A stretch of 6,330 nucleotides of DNA from Bacteroidota bacterium (GCA_030624545.1 JAUXJX010000130.1:1-6330); one strand, 5' to 3'. Shown: positions 1 to 6,118, counted from the stretch's first letter. Notes: generated by a model from the letters alone, not told the origin. Made by a program: numbers and translations.

Positions 1-263
1 AGAAAGACCTTTGCGGAAAAATCACCGACCAAATTGCCTTGATCGTCTCGTGCAGCGATTTCAATGGTGTTAGTTTCCAGGCCAACCTGAACTTGTCCCG
101 GAACGTTCTCAGCCGGGTCGCCAATGGGGCTAACGGAAAAATGAGAGACGGTCTGCCCCCACGCCACAGAATAAATGAGACAAACACCAATTCCGAAGCA
201 TAATAGCGAGAGCAATACAAGCTTCATTAAGTTCTTCTTCATCCCATTTTCCGTTCTGAACAT
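1..263 (-). CDS. N-terminal part of a secreted protein (runs off left edge)
   Basis: The reading frame opens at ATG 263 and stays open for 87 codons to the window edge, so the C-terminus is missing. The protein begins with a classic signal peptide: a basic stretch containing MKKNLMK, a hydrophobic core (LVLLSLLCFGIGVCLIYSV) and a likely cleavage site around AWG-QT. The exported part contains TIEIAARDDQGNLVGDFS, which has the alternating pattern of the first strands of an Ig-like or filamin-like beta-sandwich domain; that reading is inference. ATG 263 follows an in-frame TGA and has a good ribosome binding site (AGAGGAAG, 6 bases from the AGGA core). ATG 242 is an alternative start seven codons later, giving MKKN as the N-terminus and a 4-base ATGA overlap with a possible small upstream ORF. 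The function is unknown; a secreted or surface protein is the most I can support. Confidence 0.65.
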   Translation of the reverse strand, partial: MFRTENGMKKNLMKLVLLSLLCFGIGVCLIYSVAWGQTVSHFSVSPIGDPAENVPGQVQVGLETNTIEIAARDDQGNLVGDFSAKVF

Positions 264-373
264 TCAACTTCCTCTTGTATGTGTCTTTTTGCTGTTGCCC
301 TTGTCCATAGACGACGCACTATTCTTTTCCATAACGCTTCGAATTTAGCACACAATGCCTCTTCAGAAATCAT
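239..373 (-). CDS. Candidate 44-residue small protein overlapping the secreted-protein gene
   Basis: On the minus strand an ORF starts at ATG 373 and ends at TGA 241-239, giving 44 residues. The product begins MISEEALCAKFEALWKR and ends ECSERKMG. It is strongly charged, with an acidic start, a basic middle (KRIVRRLWTRATAKR) and an acidic patch (EEVE), and could form one amphipathic helix. Its TGA overlaps ATG 242 as ATGA, the usual arrangement for translational coupling. A candidate -10 at 402-397 would leave a leader of about 17 bases. Against it: there is no Shine-Dalgarno sequence before ATG 373, I recognise no family, and at this length the ORF could be chance. The frame is open for 19 further codons upstream but without a better start. 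Confidence 0.3.
   Translation of the reverse strand: MISEEALCAKFEALWKRIVRRLWTRATAKRHIQEEVECSERKMG
268..276 (-). promoter_or_regulatory. Shine-Dalgarno sequence for the secreted-protein gene
   Basis: Read on the minus strand this is AAGAGGAAG, followed by TTGA and ATG 263. It is the clearest ribosome binding site in the window and favours ATG 263 over ATG 242 for the left-edge gene. It would also lie inside the candidate small ORF at 373-239. Confidence 0.5.
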
Positions 374-396
374 GCCACGTTCAGAAGAAATTGTTA

Positions 397-425
397 ATAA
401 TAGGGTTACAGTAATGCACTTACAA
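397..425 (-). promoter_or_regulatory. Candidate sigma70-type promoter for the left-edge gene
   Basis: On the minus strand TTGTAA (425-420) and TATTAT (402-397) are separated by 17 bases. The -10 matches consensus at 5 of 6 positions and the -35 at 4 of 6. Transcription would start near 390, ahead of the candidate small ORF and the secreted-protein gene. The surrounding DNA is AT-rich, so chance matches are likely and this is only a candidate. Confidence 0.3.
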
Positions 426-833
426 AACAGTCAAGTCAAAATTGTAAGCGAGTTGCAGATTTGAAATAGTGGTATAGCAGATTAGGGAAATCTGTGCATC
501 TGTGTGGTAGACTGGGGGTTCAAATCCGACGGAGCCCTGGCACAATTATGCGCGGCCACTTGTAAATCTCAGCACCTATCCACTGAAATAGATCCAGACG
601 AGTCCCGCGAGAATCGGTTGGCGACGGCCAGTGCGAAACCTACACGATCACTCTGGACCCTTGCGATCATGGGTCTCAAGTTGTGACTTTCTATTTCAAC
701 AGCCCTTTGATACAAGTTCAGTGGCATTATCACCATTGTGGTCTCAGGCTATGTGTCTATTTTCAATTCCATTCACAAACTTCTGGCGATACTAATGGTA
801 GAGTGAAGTCTTATATTGGTACAAATATGGCAC
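426..833. other. Gene-poor spacer, no supported gene
   Basis: No reading frame here has a convincing start, ribosome binding site or recognisable product. One plus-strand frame is open from about 587 to 901 but lacks a good start and runs through the tRNA terminator, so I do not call it. The left part holds a fragment of a dispersed repeat (two ATCTGTG units at 490-496 and 498-504) and a short inverted repeat, CAGATT/AATCTG, at 478-494. Decayed gene or repeat remnants are possible. Confidence 0.5.
490..507 (-). repeat. Fragment of a CACAGAT-type dispersed repeat
   Basis: On the minus strand this reads CACACAGATGCACAGAT after a leading C, that is two CACAGAT units separated by one base. The same unit occurs at 6112-6118 and, as CACGGAT, at 6073-6079. 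No matching complete second arm is visible to the left, so this looks like a half copy or a decayed copy. Confidence 0.4.
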
Positions 834-866
834 AAAATAAAAAGGCACCAGTGGACTGGTGCCTTT
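834..866 (-). terminator. Rho-independent terminator of the tRNA
   Basis: An 11-bp perfect stem pairs 866-856 with 851-841 (arms AAAGGCACCAG and CTGGTGCCTTT) around a 4-base loop. On the minus strand the stem runs straight into a U-rich tract, TTTTTATTTT. It begins about 40 bases after the 3' end of the tRNA, in the right orientation to end its transcript. On the plus strand the following bases (GTCTTC) are a poor U-tract, so termination should be mainly one-way. Confidence 0.88.
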
Positions 867-905
867 GTCTTCAAATAAATACCTGTTACCAAGGAAGTTA
901 AGCAG

Positions 906-979
906 TGGGCCCTACAGGACTCGAACCTGTGACCCGCTGATTATGAGTCAGCTGCTCTAACCAACTGAGCTAAGGGCCC
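906..979 (-). tRNA. tRNA with CAU anticodon, probably tRNA-Ile2
   Basis: The minus strand folds into a full 74-base cloverleaf. The acceptor stem is GGGCCCU paired with AGGGCCC, with discriminator A. The D arm is GCUC/GAGC around AGUUGGUUA. The anticodon stem is GCUGA/UCAGC with loop CUCAUAA, giving anticodon CAU. The T arm is ACAGG/CCUGU with loop UUCGAGU. The CCA end is not encoded (ACTG follows instead), so a CCA-adding enzyme is needed. A CAU anticodon can mean Met, initiator Met or Ile2. The C4-G69 and C5-G68 acceptor pairs and close overall similarity to known Ile2 tRNAs favour Ile2, in which TilS converts C34 to lysidine so that AUA is read. An initiator is unlikely because position 1 pairs with 72 and the anticodon stem lacks three G-C pairs. 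Confidence 0.95.
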
Positions 980-985
980 GGATCA

Positions 986-1015
986 TATCACGCTTCGACT
1001 CCGCTCAGCGTGCTA
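986..1015 (-). repeat. GA-framed hairpin repeat in the tRNA leader
   Basis: On the minus strand an outer stem CACGCT/AGCGTG (1012-1007 with 994-989), extendable to 8 of 9 pairs, encloses GA on each side (1006-1005 and 996-995) and an inner GCGGAGTC. It resembles the widespread dispersed motif with the core GAGCGAAGTCGA. It lies 10 bases before the tRNA 5' end and would be part of the precursor transcript. The same outer stem, GA, inner part, GA design is seen at 6188-6223 and 6285-6320. Confidence 0.6.
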
Positions 1016-1054
1016 TCGAATTGTGAATGAAGAATAGTGAATTATGAACGTCCA

Positions 1055-1083
1055 AAAATATAACAATTCGGGTCGATTTTCAA
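1055..1083 (-). promoter_or_regulatory. Candidate promoter for the tRNA
   Basis: On the minus strand TTGAAA (1083-1078, 5 of 6 to consensus) is followed by AT-rich -10 candidates: TATTTT at 1060-1055 with a 17-base spacer, or TATATT at 1062-1057 with a 15-base spacer. Transcription would start around 1045-1050, leaving a leader of about 70 bases that includes the hairpin repeat at 986-1015. The match is moderate and the tRNA could instead be read through from dnaG. Confidence 0.35.
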
Positions 1084-1107
1084 TGCTTTTTTGGCAGGAA
1101 TTCATGA

Positions 1108-1169
1108 ACCGCGAAGACGCCAAGGACACAAAGAAAGAATGGCCTTCGCGATCTTCGCACCTTTGCGGT
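1108..1169. repeat. Inverted repeat with modular 7-base units, downstream of dnaG
   Basis: The 27-base arms (1108-1134 and 1143-1169) agree at 18 of 27 positions, and nearly all differences are purine transitions. The left arm holds the units CGCGAAG, CGCCAAG and CACAAAG separated by 1 and 2 bases. The right arm, read in reverse complement, holds CGCAAAG, TGCGAAG and CGCGAAG with the same spacing. The element lies about 20 bases after the dnaG stop. It has no U-tract, so it is not an obvious terminator. A sister element with the same unit spacing lies on the other side of dnaG at 2998-3053. Confidence 0.75.
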
Positions 1170-1188
1170 GAGATTTTGTCTGTATTTA

Positions 1189-2985
1189 TCAATCCTTATC
1201 CAACGCTATGAATTCCTTCCGTCTTATCTCCATTTCCTGTTTCTTCAGATTCTGGTATTTCTTATTCCATTGTTTCAGCTTGGCCGCATCCTGGGCATGC
1301 TGCCGAATAGCCTCACGGGCAGCCTGAATGTCCTTTTGTATCGTGCCGATCTTGATCAGGCGCAGGCAATCGGAAAGCCAGCGCCTCAAGGCATCAGGCG
1401 GAATCTCCCCTTCCTCCATCATAGAGTTCACGATGAATTTTTGCATTTCCGGATCTTCCACGTAATCCAGCACGTGCTGAGGGTTCACCCGGCCGGTATT
1501 GACGTACTGTTCGAATATCTGGCTGAGGATAACCCGGTGGTTCTTGTCCGCGAGTTCGTCGACGTCCATGTTTTCGTAGACACCCGGAATCATGTTGGCG
1601 AAGCGAAGGAGAATGGCCAGTAAATCGCGCTCGGCATGTGCCTGTGCATTGGTAGCCTTTTGAGGCGCAGGCTCTACCACAGTTGGTTTTCTTACCGCCC
1701 TTCGTTTCTTTGCTACCGCCCTGAAGACAACAGTTTCATCCACATTTAATTGCCTGGCGATTTCCTGGATGTATAAATTGCGCGTCACTTCGTCCTGGAT
1801 TTCCGCTACGCTTTCCGCAAGCAGATAAACCAGCTCTGCCCGCCTTTGCGGCGTGTCGATGGGCTTGCTCGCAGTGAATGCGTGAATCTTGAAGTCGATC
1901 AGCTCCCTCGATTCATTCAAGTGCATCTTGACCGCCTCCGCACCCTCTGCCTGCACAAAACTGTCCGGGTCCATGCCTTCGGGAAGCTGGGCAACCCGCA
2001 CCTGCAATCCCTCGTGGAGCAGCACATCGACGCCCCGCAGCGCGGCATTGGCGCCGGCCAGATCGCCGTCGTAAAGGATCGACGCATTTGGCGTGTAGCG
2101 CAAAAGCAGGCGCGCCTGCTCCGTGGTGAGCGCAGTACCGGCGCTGGCGACAACATTCTGAATCCCTGCCTGTACCAATCCCAGGACATCCGCATACCCC
2201 TCCACCAGGATTGCCCCTTCATTTTTGCGGATTGCGTCCAGGTTCTCAAACAGCCCGAATAGAATCCGGCTTTTTCGATAAATGGCTGTTTCCGGAGAGT
2301 TGATATATTTAGGCGTATCCGGCTCGCTTTTGAGAGTTCTGCCGCCGAAGCCTACAACCGATCCCGAAATATTGTGTATGGGAAACATGATGCGCTCGCG
2401 AAAGCGGTCGTAGTATCCACCGCGATCGTTCGGGGCAATCAAGCCCACTGCCTTCAACTGCTCATTGGTGAAACCAAAGCCGAGAGCCGCCTTGATCAGG
2501 TTGTCCCATCCCTCCGGTGCATAGCCGATTTCAAACAGGCGCAGGACTTCTTCGCCAAAGCCCCGCTCATTCAAATACTTCAGAGCCTCTTTGCCGGTGT
2601 CGCCCGAAAGCTGATCCTGGTAGAATTTTGCAGCAAACTTGGTCACATCATATAACGCAAGCTTCTCTTTGTGCTTTGCATCGTCCACCCGGACCTCGGG
2701 AATGGTGATACTCAGCTTTTGAGCCAGAAACTGTAATGCCTCAACAAATGACAGGCTATCAACTTTCATTATAAAGGAGATGACGTTCCCGCCTTCGCCG
2801 CAGCCGAAGCAGTGGAATATCTGCTTTTGTATATTCACCGAAAAGGAGGGCGTTTTCTCGGTATGAAACGGGCACAGCCCAAAGTGGTTTTGCCCGCGCT
2901 TCTTCATGGTGACGTAGCCGGAGACGACCTCCAATATGTCGGCGGAGGAGCGAATGTCTTCGATTGTATCTGGGGGGATTCTCAA
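1189..2985 (-). CDS. dnaG: DNA primase DnaG
   Basis: This 598-residue protein makes the RNA primers for the replication fork and Okazaki fragments and works with the replicative helicase. The full bacterial domain order is present. The N-terminal CHC2 zinc-binding domain has C38, H41, C59 and C62. The catalytic core has the basic motif RFRERIMFP (194-202) and GFGGR (212-216). The TOPRIM domain has the metal-binding E262 in VEGYADV and D306/D308 in YDGDLAG. A C-terminal helicase-binding region runs from about 447 to 590. The length is normal for the family. The start is TTG at 2985, directly after an in-frame TAA. The next ATG is codon 27, which would remove conserved N-terminal sequence, so TTG is the only sensible start. 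No Shine-Dalgarno sequence is visible before it. The gene ends in tandem stops (TGA TAA). It follows mutS2 by 69 bp and is probably co-transcribed with it. Confidence 0.97.
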   Translation of the reverse strand: MRIPPDTIEDIRSSADILEVVSGYVTMKKRGQNHFGLCPFHTEKTPSFSVNIQKQIFHCFGCGEGGNVISFIMKVDSLSFVEALQFLAQKLSITIPEVRVDDAKHKEKLALYDVTKFAAKFYQDQLSGDTGKEALKYLNERGFGEEVLRLFEIGYAPEGWDNLIKAALGFGFTNEQLKAVGLIAPNDRGGYYDRFRERIMFPIHNISGSVVGFGGRTLKSEPDTPKYINSPETAIYRKSRILFGLFENLDAIRKNEGAILVEGYADVLGLVQAGIQNVVASAGTALTTEQARLLLRYTPNASILYDGDLAGANAALRGVDVLLHEGLQVRVAQLPEGMDPDSFVQAEGAEAVKMHLNESRELIDFKIHAFTASKPIDTPQRRAELVYLLAESVAEIQDEVTRNLYIQEIARQLNVDETVVFRAVAKKRRAVRKPTVVEPAPQKATNAQAHAERDLLAILLRFANMIPGVYENMDVDELADKNHRVILSQIFEQYVNTGRVNPQHVLDYVEDPEMQKFIVNSMMEEGEIPPDALRRWLSDCLRLIKIGTIQKDIQAAREAIRQHAQDAAKLKQWNKKYQNLKKQEMEIRRKEFIALDKD

Positions 2986-2997
2986 TTATTGTAAAGT

Positions 2998-3053
2998 CAC
3001 GGAGACACGGAGAACACAGAGAAAAACAACCCTGTGCCCTCTGTGACTCTGTG
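2998..3053. repeat. Inverted repeat with modular 7-base units, between mutS2 and dnaG
   Basis: The 24-base arms (2998-3021 and 3030-3053) match at 18 of 24 positions around an 8-base A-rich loop. The left arm holds the units CACGGAG, CACGGAG and CACAGAG separated by 1 and 2 bases. The right arm in reverse complement holds CACAGAG, CACAGAG and CACAGGG with identical spacing. It fills most of the 69-bp spacer, reaching within 2 bases of the mutS2 stop and 12 bases of the dnaG start. It resembles dispersed spacer repeats I remember from many environmental genomes. Confidence 0.8.
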
Positions 3054-3054
3054 G

Positions 3055-5424
3055 CTATCCTTTCTCAAAATGTACGATCGTCACACCCACATCGCCCTCA
3101 TTCCATGCACCGTGATGGAATTCCGTGACTCTTGGATGGGACTTCAGATAGGCGTTCACTTTTTGGCGCAGGGCGCCGGTGCCCTTGCCATGAATAATGC
3201 GGGCTTGTTCCAGTCCGGCCATGTATGCCTGATCCAGGTATTTGTCCAGAAGCGGCCCGGCTTCGTCCATCGTCATTCCGCGCAGGTCGATCTCCGTGCT
3301 AAAATCCTTTGGCAGGTCGATCGCTGCGCCATACAGCCGATCAACCCTTTTCTCCTCTTTCTTCTGAATTCTTCGCAATAATTTCTGGGGCAGGCGAAGC
3401 TTCATTTCACCCGCTTCGAACCACACGAGCCCCTGGGAGTCCACATCGGAAAGTACCGAACCGGTTATTTTCATCTCCTGCCATTCTGCATGATCCCCTT
3501 TTGCCGGCAGTTCTGTCATTTTCTCTTCCGGCTCCCGCAATTTCGAAAGCTCCTGCTCCACCTGCTGCTTGATGTCCTGCACCTGGGAGCGCACCTGCTT
3601 TACAGCCTCCTTTTCGGCGCGCTTGGAGCGGATCTCTTTTACCGTTTCTTCGATAATGGCATTGGCGCGCGCCAGGATGGCCTTGGATTCTTCCAGCGCC
3701 TTGCGTTTGAGGTTCCTTTCGTCCTTTTTCAGACTTTCGTAGCGCTCTCTGTATAGTTTTGTCAAAGCATCCAGCTCTGTCTTTTTCAGTCCCGTTTCTG
3801 ACGAAAGCTGCTGGTAATGATTCAGTTTCTTTTCCAATTCGAGAACAAATTTGTCCAGGCTGCCGTGTGCCTTGCCAACCAGGTTCCGGGCCCGTTGGAT
3901 GATTTTTCCCGGAAGTCCGAGGCGCGTGGCGATGTCGAATGCATAGCTGCTGCCGGGAATCCCCATACGGAATTTGTAGGTCGGCTGCAAGGATTCTTCA
4001 TCAAAGGCCATGGAGCCATTTTCCGCGCCGGCCAATTTGTGCGCAAAGGCCTTAAGAGCACCCTGGTGAGTCGTGGCAATAGTCATGGCGCCCATCTCGG
4101 CAATTCGCTCAAGGAATGCCATGGACAGGGCGGCGCCTTCCGCCGGATCGGTTCCGGTGCCAATCTCATCTATGAGAACCAGAGACTCGGGCGTCGCGCC
4201 TTCCAGGAACTCAGCCAGACGGGAAACGTGGGCAGAGAATGTGGACAGATCCTGTTCGATGGACTGTGCATCACCGATGTCCACAAAGATCTCGTCCAGC
4301 ATGGGAAACTCCGATTGCTCATCGGCAATCACAGGAAAGCCGCATTTAAACATCAAGGCGGAAAGACCCACATTCTTTAGCGCCACCGTTTTGCCGCCGG
4401 CGTTCGGGCCGGTTATGACCAACAAATGCGTCTCGTCATCCAGAGACACGTCCAGAGGAACTATATTTTCCGCATTGCCGTGCTTCATAAGCAGTAATGG
4501 ATGATAGCCACGGACGATAGTTAATTTTTTCGCAGAAAGCCCGGGAACGATTGCATTCCATTCGACGGAAAAACGTCCAATTGCGTAGAGGCCATCCAGT
4601 TCAGAAAGCCCGGCAAGGGCTGAATTAATCTCATCAATCCTGGCGCGAATCGAGCCGGTTAATTCACGAAGAAGCCTTTCGATCTCCCGTTTTTCCTCGA
4701 TCTGCATCTCACGAATCCGGTTGTTCATCTCGAAAACGGCCGTCGGCTCAATAAACAGAGTGGCTCCGCTGTCAGACCGATCGTGAACAAAACCTTGAAC
4801 CCGCCCCCTGCAATCATCCCGCAAAGGGATTACCACTCGTCCCTCCCGAAGAGTGACGACCGGCTCCTGGAGATAATCCTTGCTCTTTTTGATGATTTCA
4901 TCAAGTTTCCGGCGGACCCGATCTTGCTCACGCCGAATGGTCTTGCGCAGGCGAGCCAAATCCGATGATGCCGAATCTTTCACATCTTTGGTGTCTGCAT
5001 CAATGACCTTGAATATTTCCCTGGTGACTTCACTAAAGGAAACTACATCCCGAAAATGACTCACAAGAGCGGGGTATTTCTCTCTGCGCCCGCCCAGAAA
5101 GCCATGGATCTTATGAGAGACCTCAAGCGTCCGCCCAAGATGGAATAGCTGTTCTATGGAGAGTGAACTGCCCTCCACAGTGGCATGGCCAAGGCTTTCA
5201 CGCACATCGTTAATGCCATGGATGGGGAACGGATCGTCGTACTTAAGCAGTCCGAGCATCTCCTCTGTCAATGTCATTTTTTCACGCAGATCCTCCCTGC
5301 TTGCAATCGGCTCCGTTTCCAGAATTCGCTCCCGGCCTAATGCGGAGCTCGCATAAGATGCAATTTTTTCAAGCAAAATGTCGAACTCTAGTGCCGCGTA
5401 GAGCTGTCGAATATGCTGGTCCAT
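3055..5424 (-). CDS. mutS2: MutS2 family ATPase with Smr endonuclease-type domain
   Basis: This 789-residue protein is a full-length MutS2. In different bacteria the family has been linked to suppression of recombination by binding branched DNA and, more recently, to splitting or clearing collided ribosomes; which role applies here cannot be told from sequence. It lacks the MutS mismatch-recognition domain. A core region comes first, with the family signature GATLFIEP (220-227). The ATPase has Walker A GPNAGGKT (339-346), signature STFSAH (394-399), Walker B LVLIDE (415-420) and the H-loop TTH (451-453). A further family motif is GSSYAF (491-496). A charged coiled-coil arm runs from about 520 to 632. 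The C-terminal Smr domain has IDLRG (712-716) and HGKGTG (744-749). ATG 5424 gives the normal N-terminus, but no Shine-Dalgarno sequence precedes it. cvpA ends 31 bp upstream and dnaG begins 69 bp downstream. All key ATPase and Smr motifs look intact. Confidence 0.97.
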   Translation of the reverse strand: MDQHIRQLYAALEFDILLEKIASYASSALGRERILETEPIASREDLREKMTLTEEMLGLLKYDDPFPIHGINDVRESLGHATVEGSSLSIEQLFHLGRTLEVSHKIHGFLGGRREKYPALVSHFRDVVSFSEVTREIFKVIDADTKDVKDSASSDLARLRKTIRREQDRVRRKLDEIIKKSKDYLQEPVVTLREGRVVIPLRDDCRGRVQGFVHDRSDSGATLFIEPTAVFEMNNRIREMQIEEKREIERLLRELTGSIRARIDEINSALAGLSELDGLYAIGRFSVEWNAIVPGLSAKKLTIVRGYHPLLLMKHGNAENIVPLDVSLDDETHLLVITGPNAGGKTVALKNVGLSALMFKCGFPVIADEQSEFPMLDEIFVDIGDAQSIEQDLSTFSAHVSRLAEFLEGATPESLVLIDEIGTGTDPAEGAALSMAFLERIAEMGAMTIATTHQGALKAFAHKLAGAENGSMAFDEESLQPTYKFRMGIPGSSYAFDIATRLGLPGKIIQRARNLVGKAHGSLDKFVLELEKKLNHYQQLSSETGLKKTELDALTKLYRERYESLKKDERNLKRKALEESKAILARANAIIEETVKEIRSKRAEKEAVKQVRSQVQDIKQQVEQELSKLREPEEKMTELPAKGDHAEWQEMKITGSVLSDVDSQGLVWFEAGEMKLRLPQKLLRRIQKKEEKRVDRLYGAAIDLPKDFSTEIDLRGMTMDEAGPLLDKYLDQAYMAGLEQARIIHGKGTGALRQKVNAYLKSHPRVTEFHHGAWNEGDVGVTIVHFEKG

Positions 5425-5455
5425 GAATAAGTCTGGGATTTTGCTGTTGGATACT

Positions 5456-6052
5456 CTAAGAGCCGGAAGATTCTTTGCGGAAAGATTCCAGCCATTCCAT
5501 GGCTTCCAAGCTAATTTCCCCGGCCCGGCCGGTTAAACTTTGGCGCAGTTCGCCATAGAAGCTCCCAGCTATGGGCACGGCTTTGACTAGAAGATTGAAC
5601 ACCGCGGGCGCGACTTTGGTCGCCGGAGCAAAAAGTGCTGAATTATGCAATTCCGATTGAAGCCTGCCCTGGAATGGAATCAATGAAAGAATGAGAGCCA
5701 GAATGCTGACAACTACCGCTCCCTTAAGCAGGCCAAGAAGAGAGCCGGCGAGCCGATCCAGCCAACCCAGGGCCGCGAAGTTCAAGACGGCCCGCAAGAA
5801 CTTCGCCGCGAGGATAAACGCGGCAAGAACGAGGACAAATATGATGACAGCCGTCAACAAAACGGCAACCTGCGGTGAGAGGGAAAAGAAGTGCAGAAGG
5901 ATTGAGGAAAGCTCGTCCATGAATTGAACGGCCAAGACAAGGGCCACCACCAGTCCTAGAAATCCGGCAATGCCGCGCAAGAAGCCGCGACGCACTCCAT
6001 TAACAACAAAAATGGCTACAAAGATGATGATAATCCAGTCGACGAAGTTCAT
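5456..6052 (-). CDS. cvpA: CvpA family inner-membrane protein
   Basis: This 198-residue protein belongs to the CvpA (colicin V production) family, membrane proteins linked to envelope stress resistance and, in E. coli, to colicin V export; the molecular activity is not established. Four hydrophobic segments lie near residues 5-20, 27-43, 61-83 and 103-126. The family features are visible: the N-terminal FVDWIIIIFVAIFVVNGVRRG with an RRG turn after the first helix, and GWLDRLAGSLLGLLKG leading into the fourth helix. A hydrophilic C-terminal tail (about 127-198) ends in FRKESSGS. The start ATG 6052 gives the canonical N-terminus, but the bases before it (CCATTAA) contain no Shine-Dalgarno sequence. 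cvpA next to mutS2 is an order known from other bacteria such as Firmicutes. It is the first gene of the likely cvpA-mutS2-dnaG transcript. Confidence 0.92.
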   Translation of the reverse strand: MNFVDWIIIIFVAIFVVNGVRRGFLRGIAGFLGLVVALVLAVQFMDELSSILLHFFSLSPQVAVLLTAVIIFVLVLAAFILAAKFLRAVLNFAALGWLDRLAGSLLGLLKGAVVVSILALILSLIPFQGRLQSELHNSALFAPATKVAPAVFNLLVKAVPIAGSFYGELRQSLTGRAGEISLEAMEWLESFRKESSGS

Positions 6053-6072
6053 TTAATGGTAACCAGTTTAGC

Positions 6073-6118
6073 CACGGATTGACACGCCCGTCTGCCGAGG
6101 GCAGGGATTTGCACAGAT
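6073..6118 (+). repeat. CACGGAT tandem repeat interrupted by an 18-bp mini-hairpin
   Basis: The units CACGGAT (6073-6079) and CACAGAT (6112-6118) flank a third unit split into CACG (6083-6086) and GGAT (6105-6108). Removing bases 6087-6104 restores three 7-base units with regular 3-base spacers (TGA and TTG). The removed 18 bases contain CTGCC-GAG-GGCAG, a 5-bp stem with a three-base loop. The exact junctions are ambiguous by a base or so. The element lies 20 bases upstream of the cvpA start. Confidence 0.55.

Noticed and set aside
279..464. Plus-strand ORF of 61 codons
   Set aside because: It has no ribosome binding site or recognisable product and lies opposite the better-organised minus-strand leader and small ORF.
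505..545. tRNA-like T-arm (GGTTCAAATCC) followed by GGAGCCC
   Set aside because: Only three of five T-stem pairs form, no matching GGGCTCC acceptor half or proper D arm lies upstream, and position 33 of the nearby 7-base loop is A rather than U. This is too weak for a tRNA, a tRNA remnant or an attachment site.
587..901. Plus-strand open frame with several cysteines and aromatic residues
   Set aside because: It has no good start codon or ribosome binding site, matches no family I recognise, and runs through the tRNA terminator. A decayed gene remnant is possible but not supported.
1108..1169. Inverted repeat after dnaG as a terminator
   Set aside because: The minus-strand arm is not followed by a U-tract, the stem is imperfect, and the architecture matches a dispersed repeat instead.
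1168..1623. Plus-strand ORF of 151 codons opposite dnaG
   Set aside because: It is antisense to the conserved C-terminal region of dnaG and has no family features; other plus-strand ORFs inside dnaG, mutS2 and cvpA were set aside for the same reason.
1108..3053. dnaG as cargo of a composite mobile element bounded by the two similar repeats
   Set aside because: The repeats are divergent in sequence, there is no transposase or target duplication, and dnaG is an essential core gene. Independent spacer repeats are the simpler reading.
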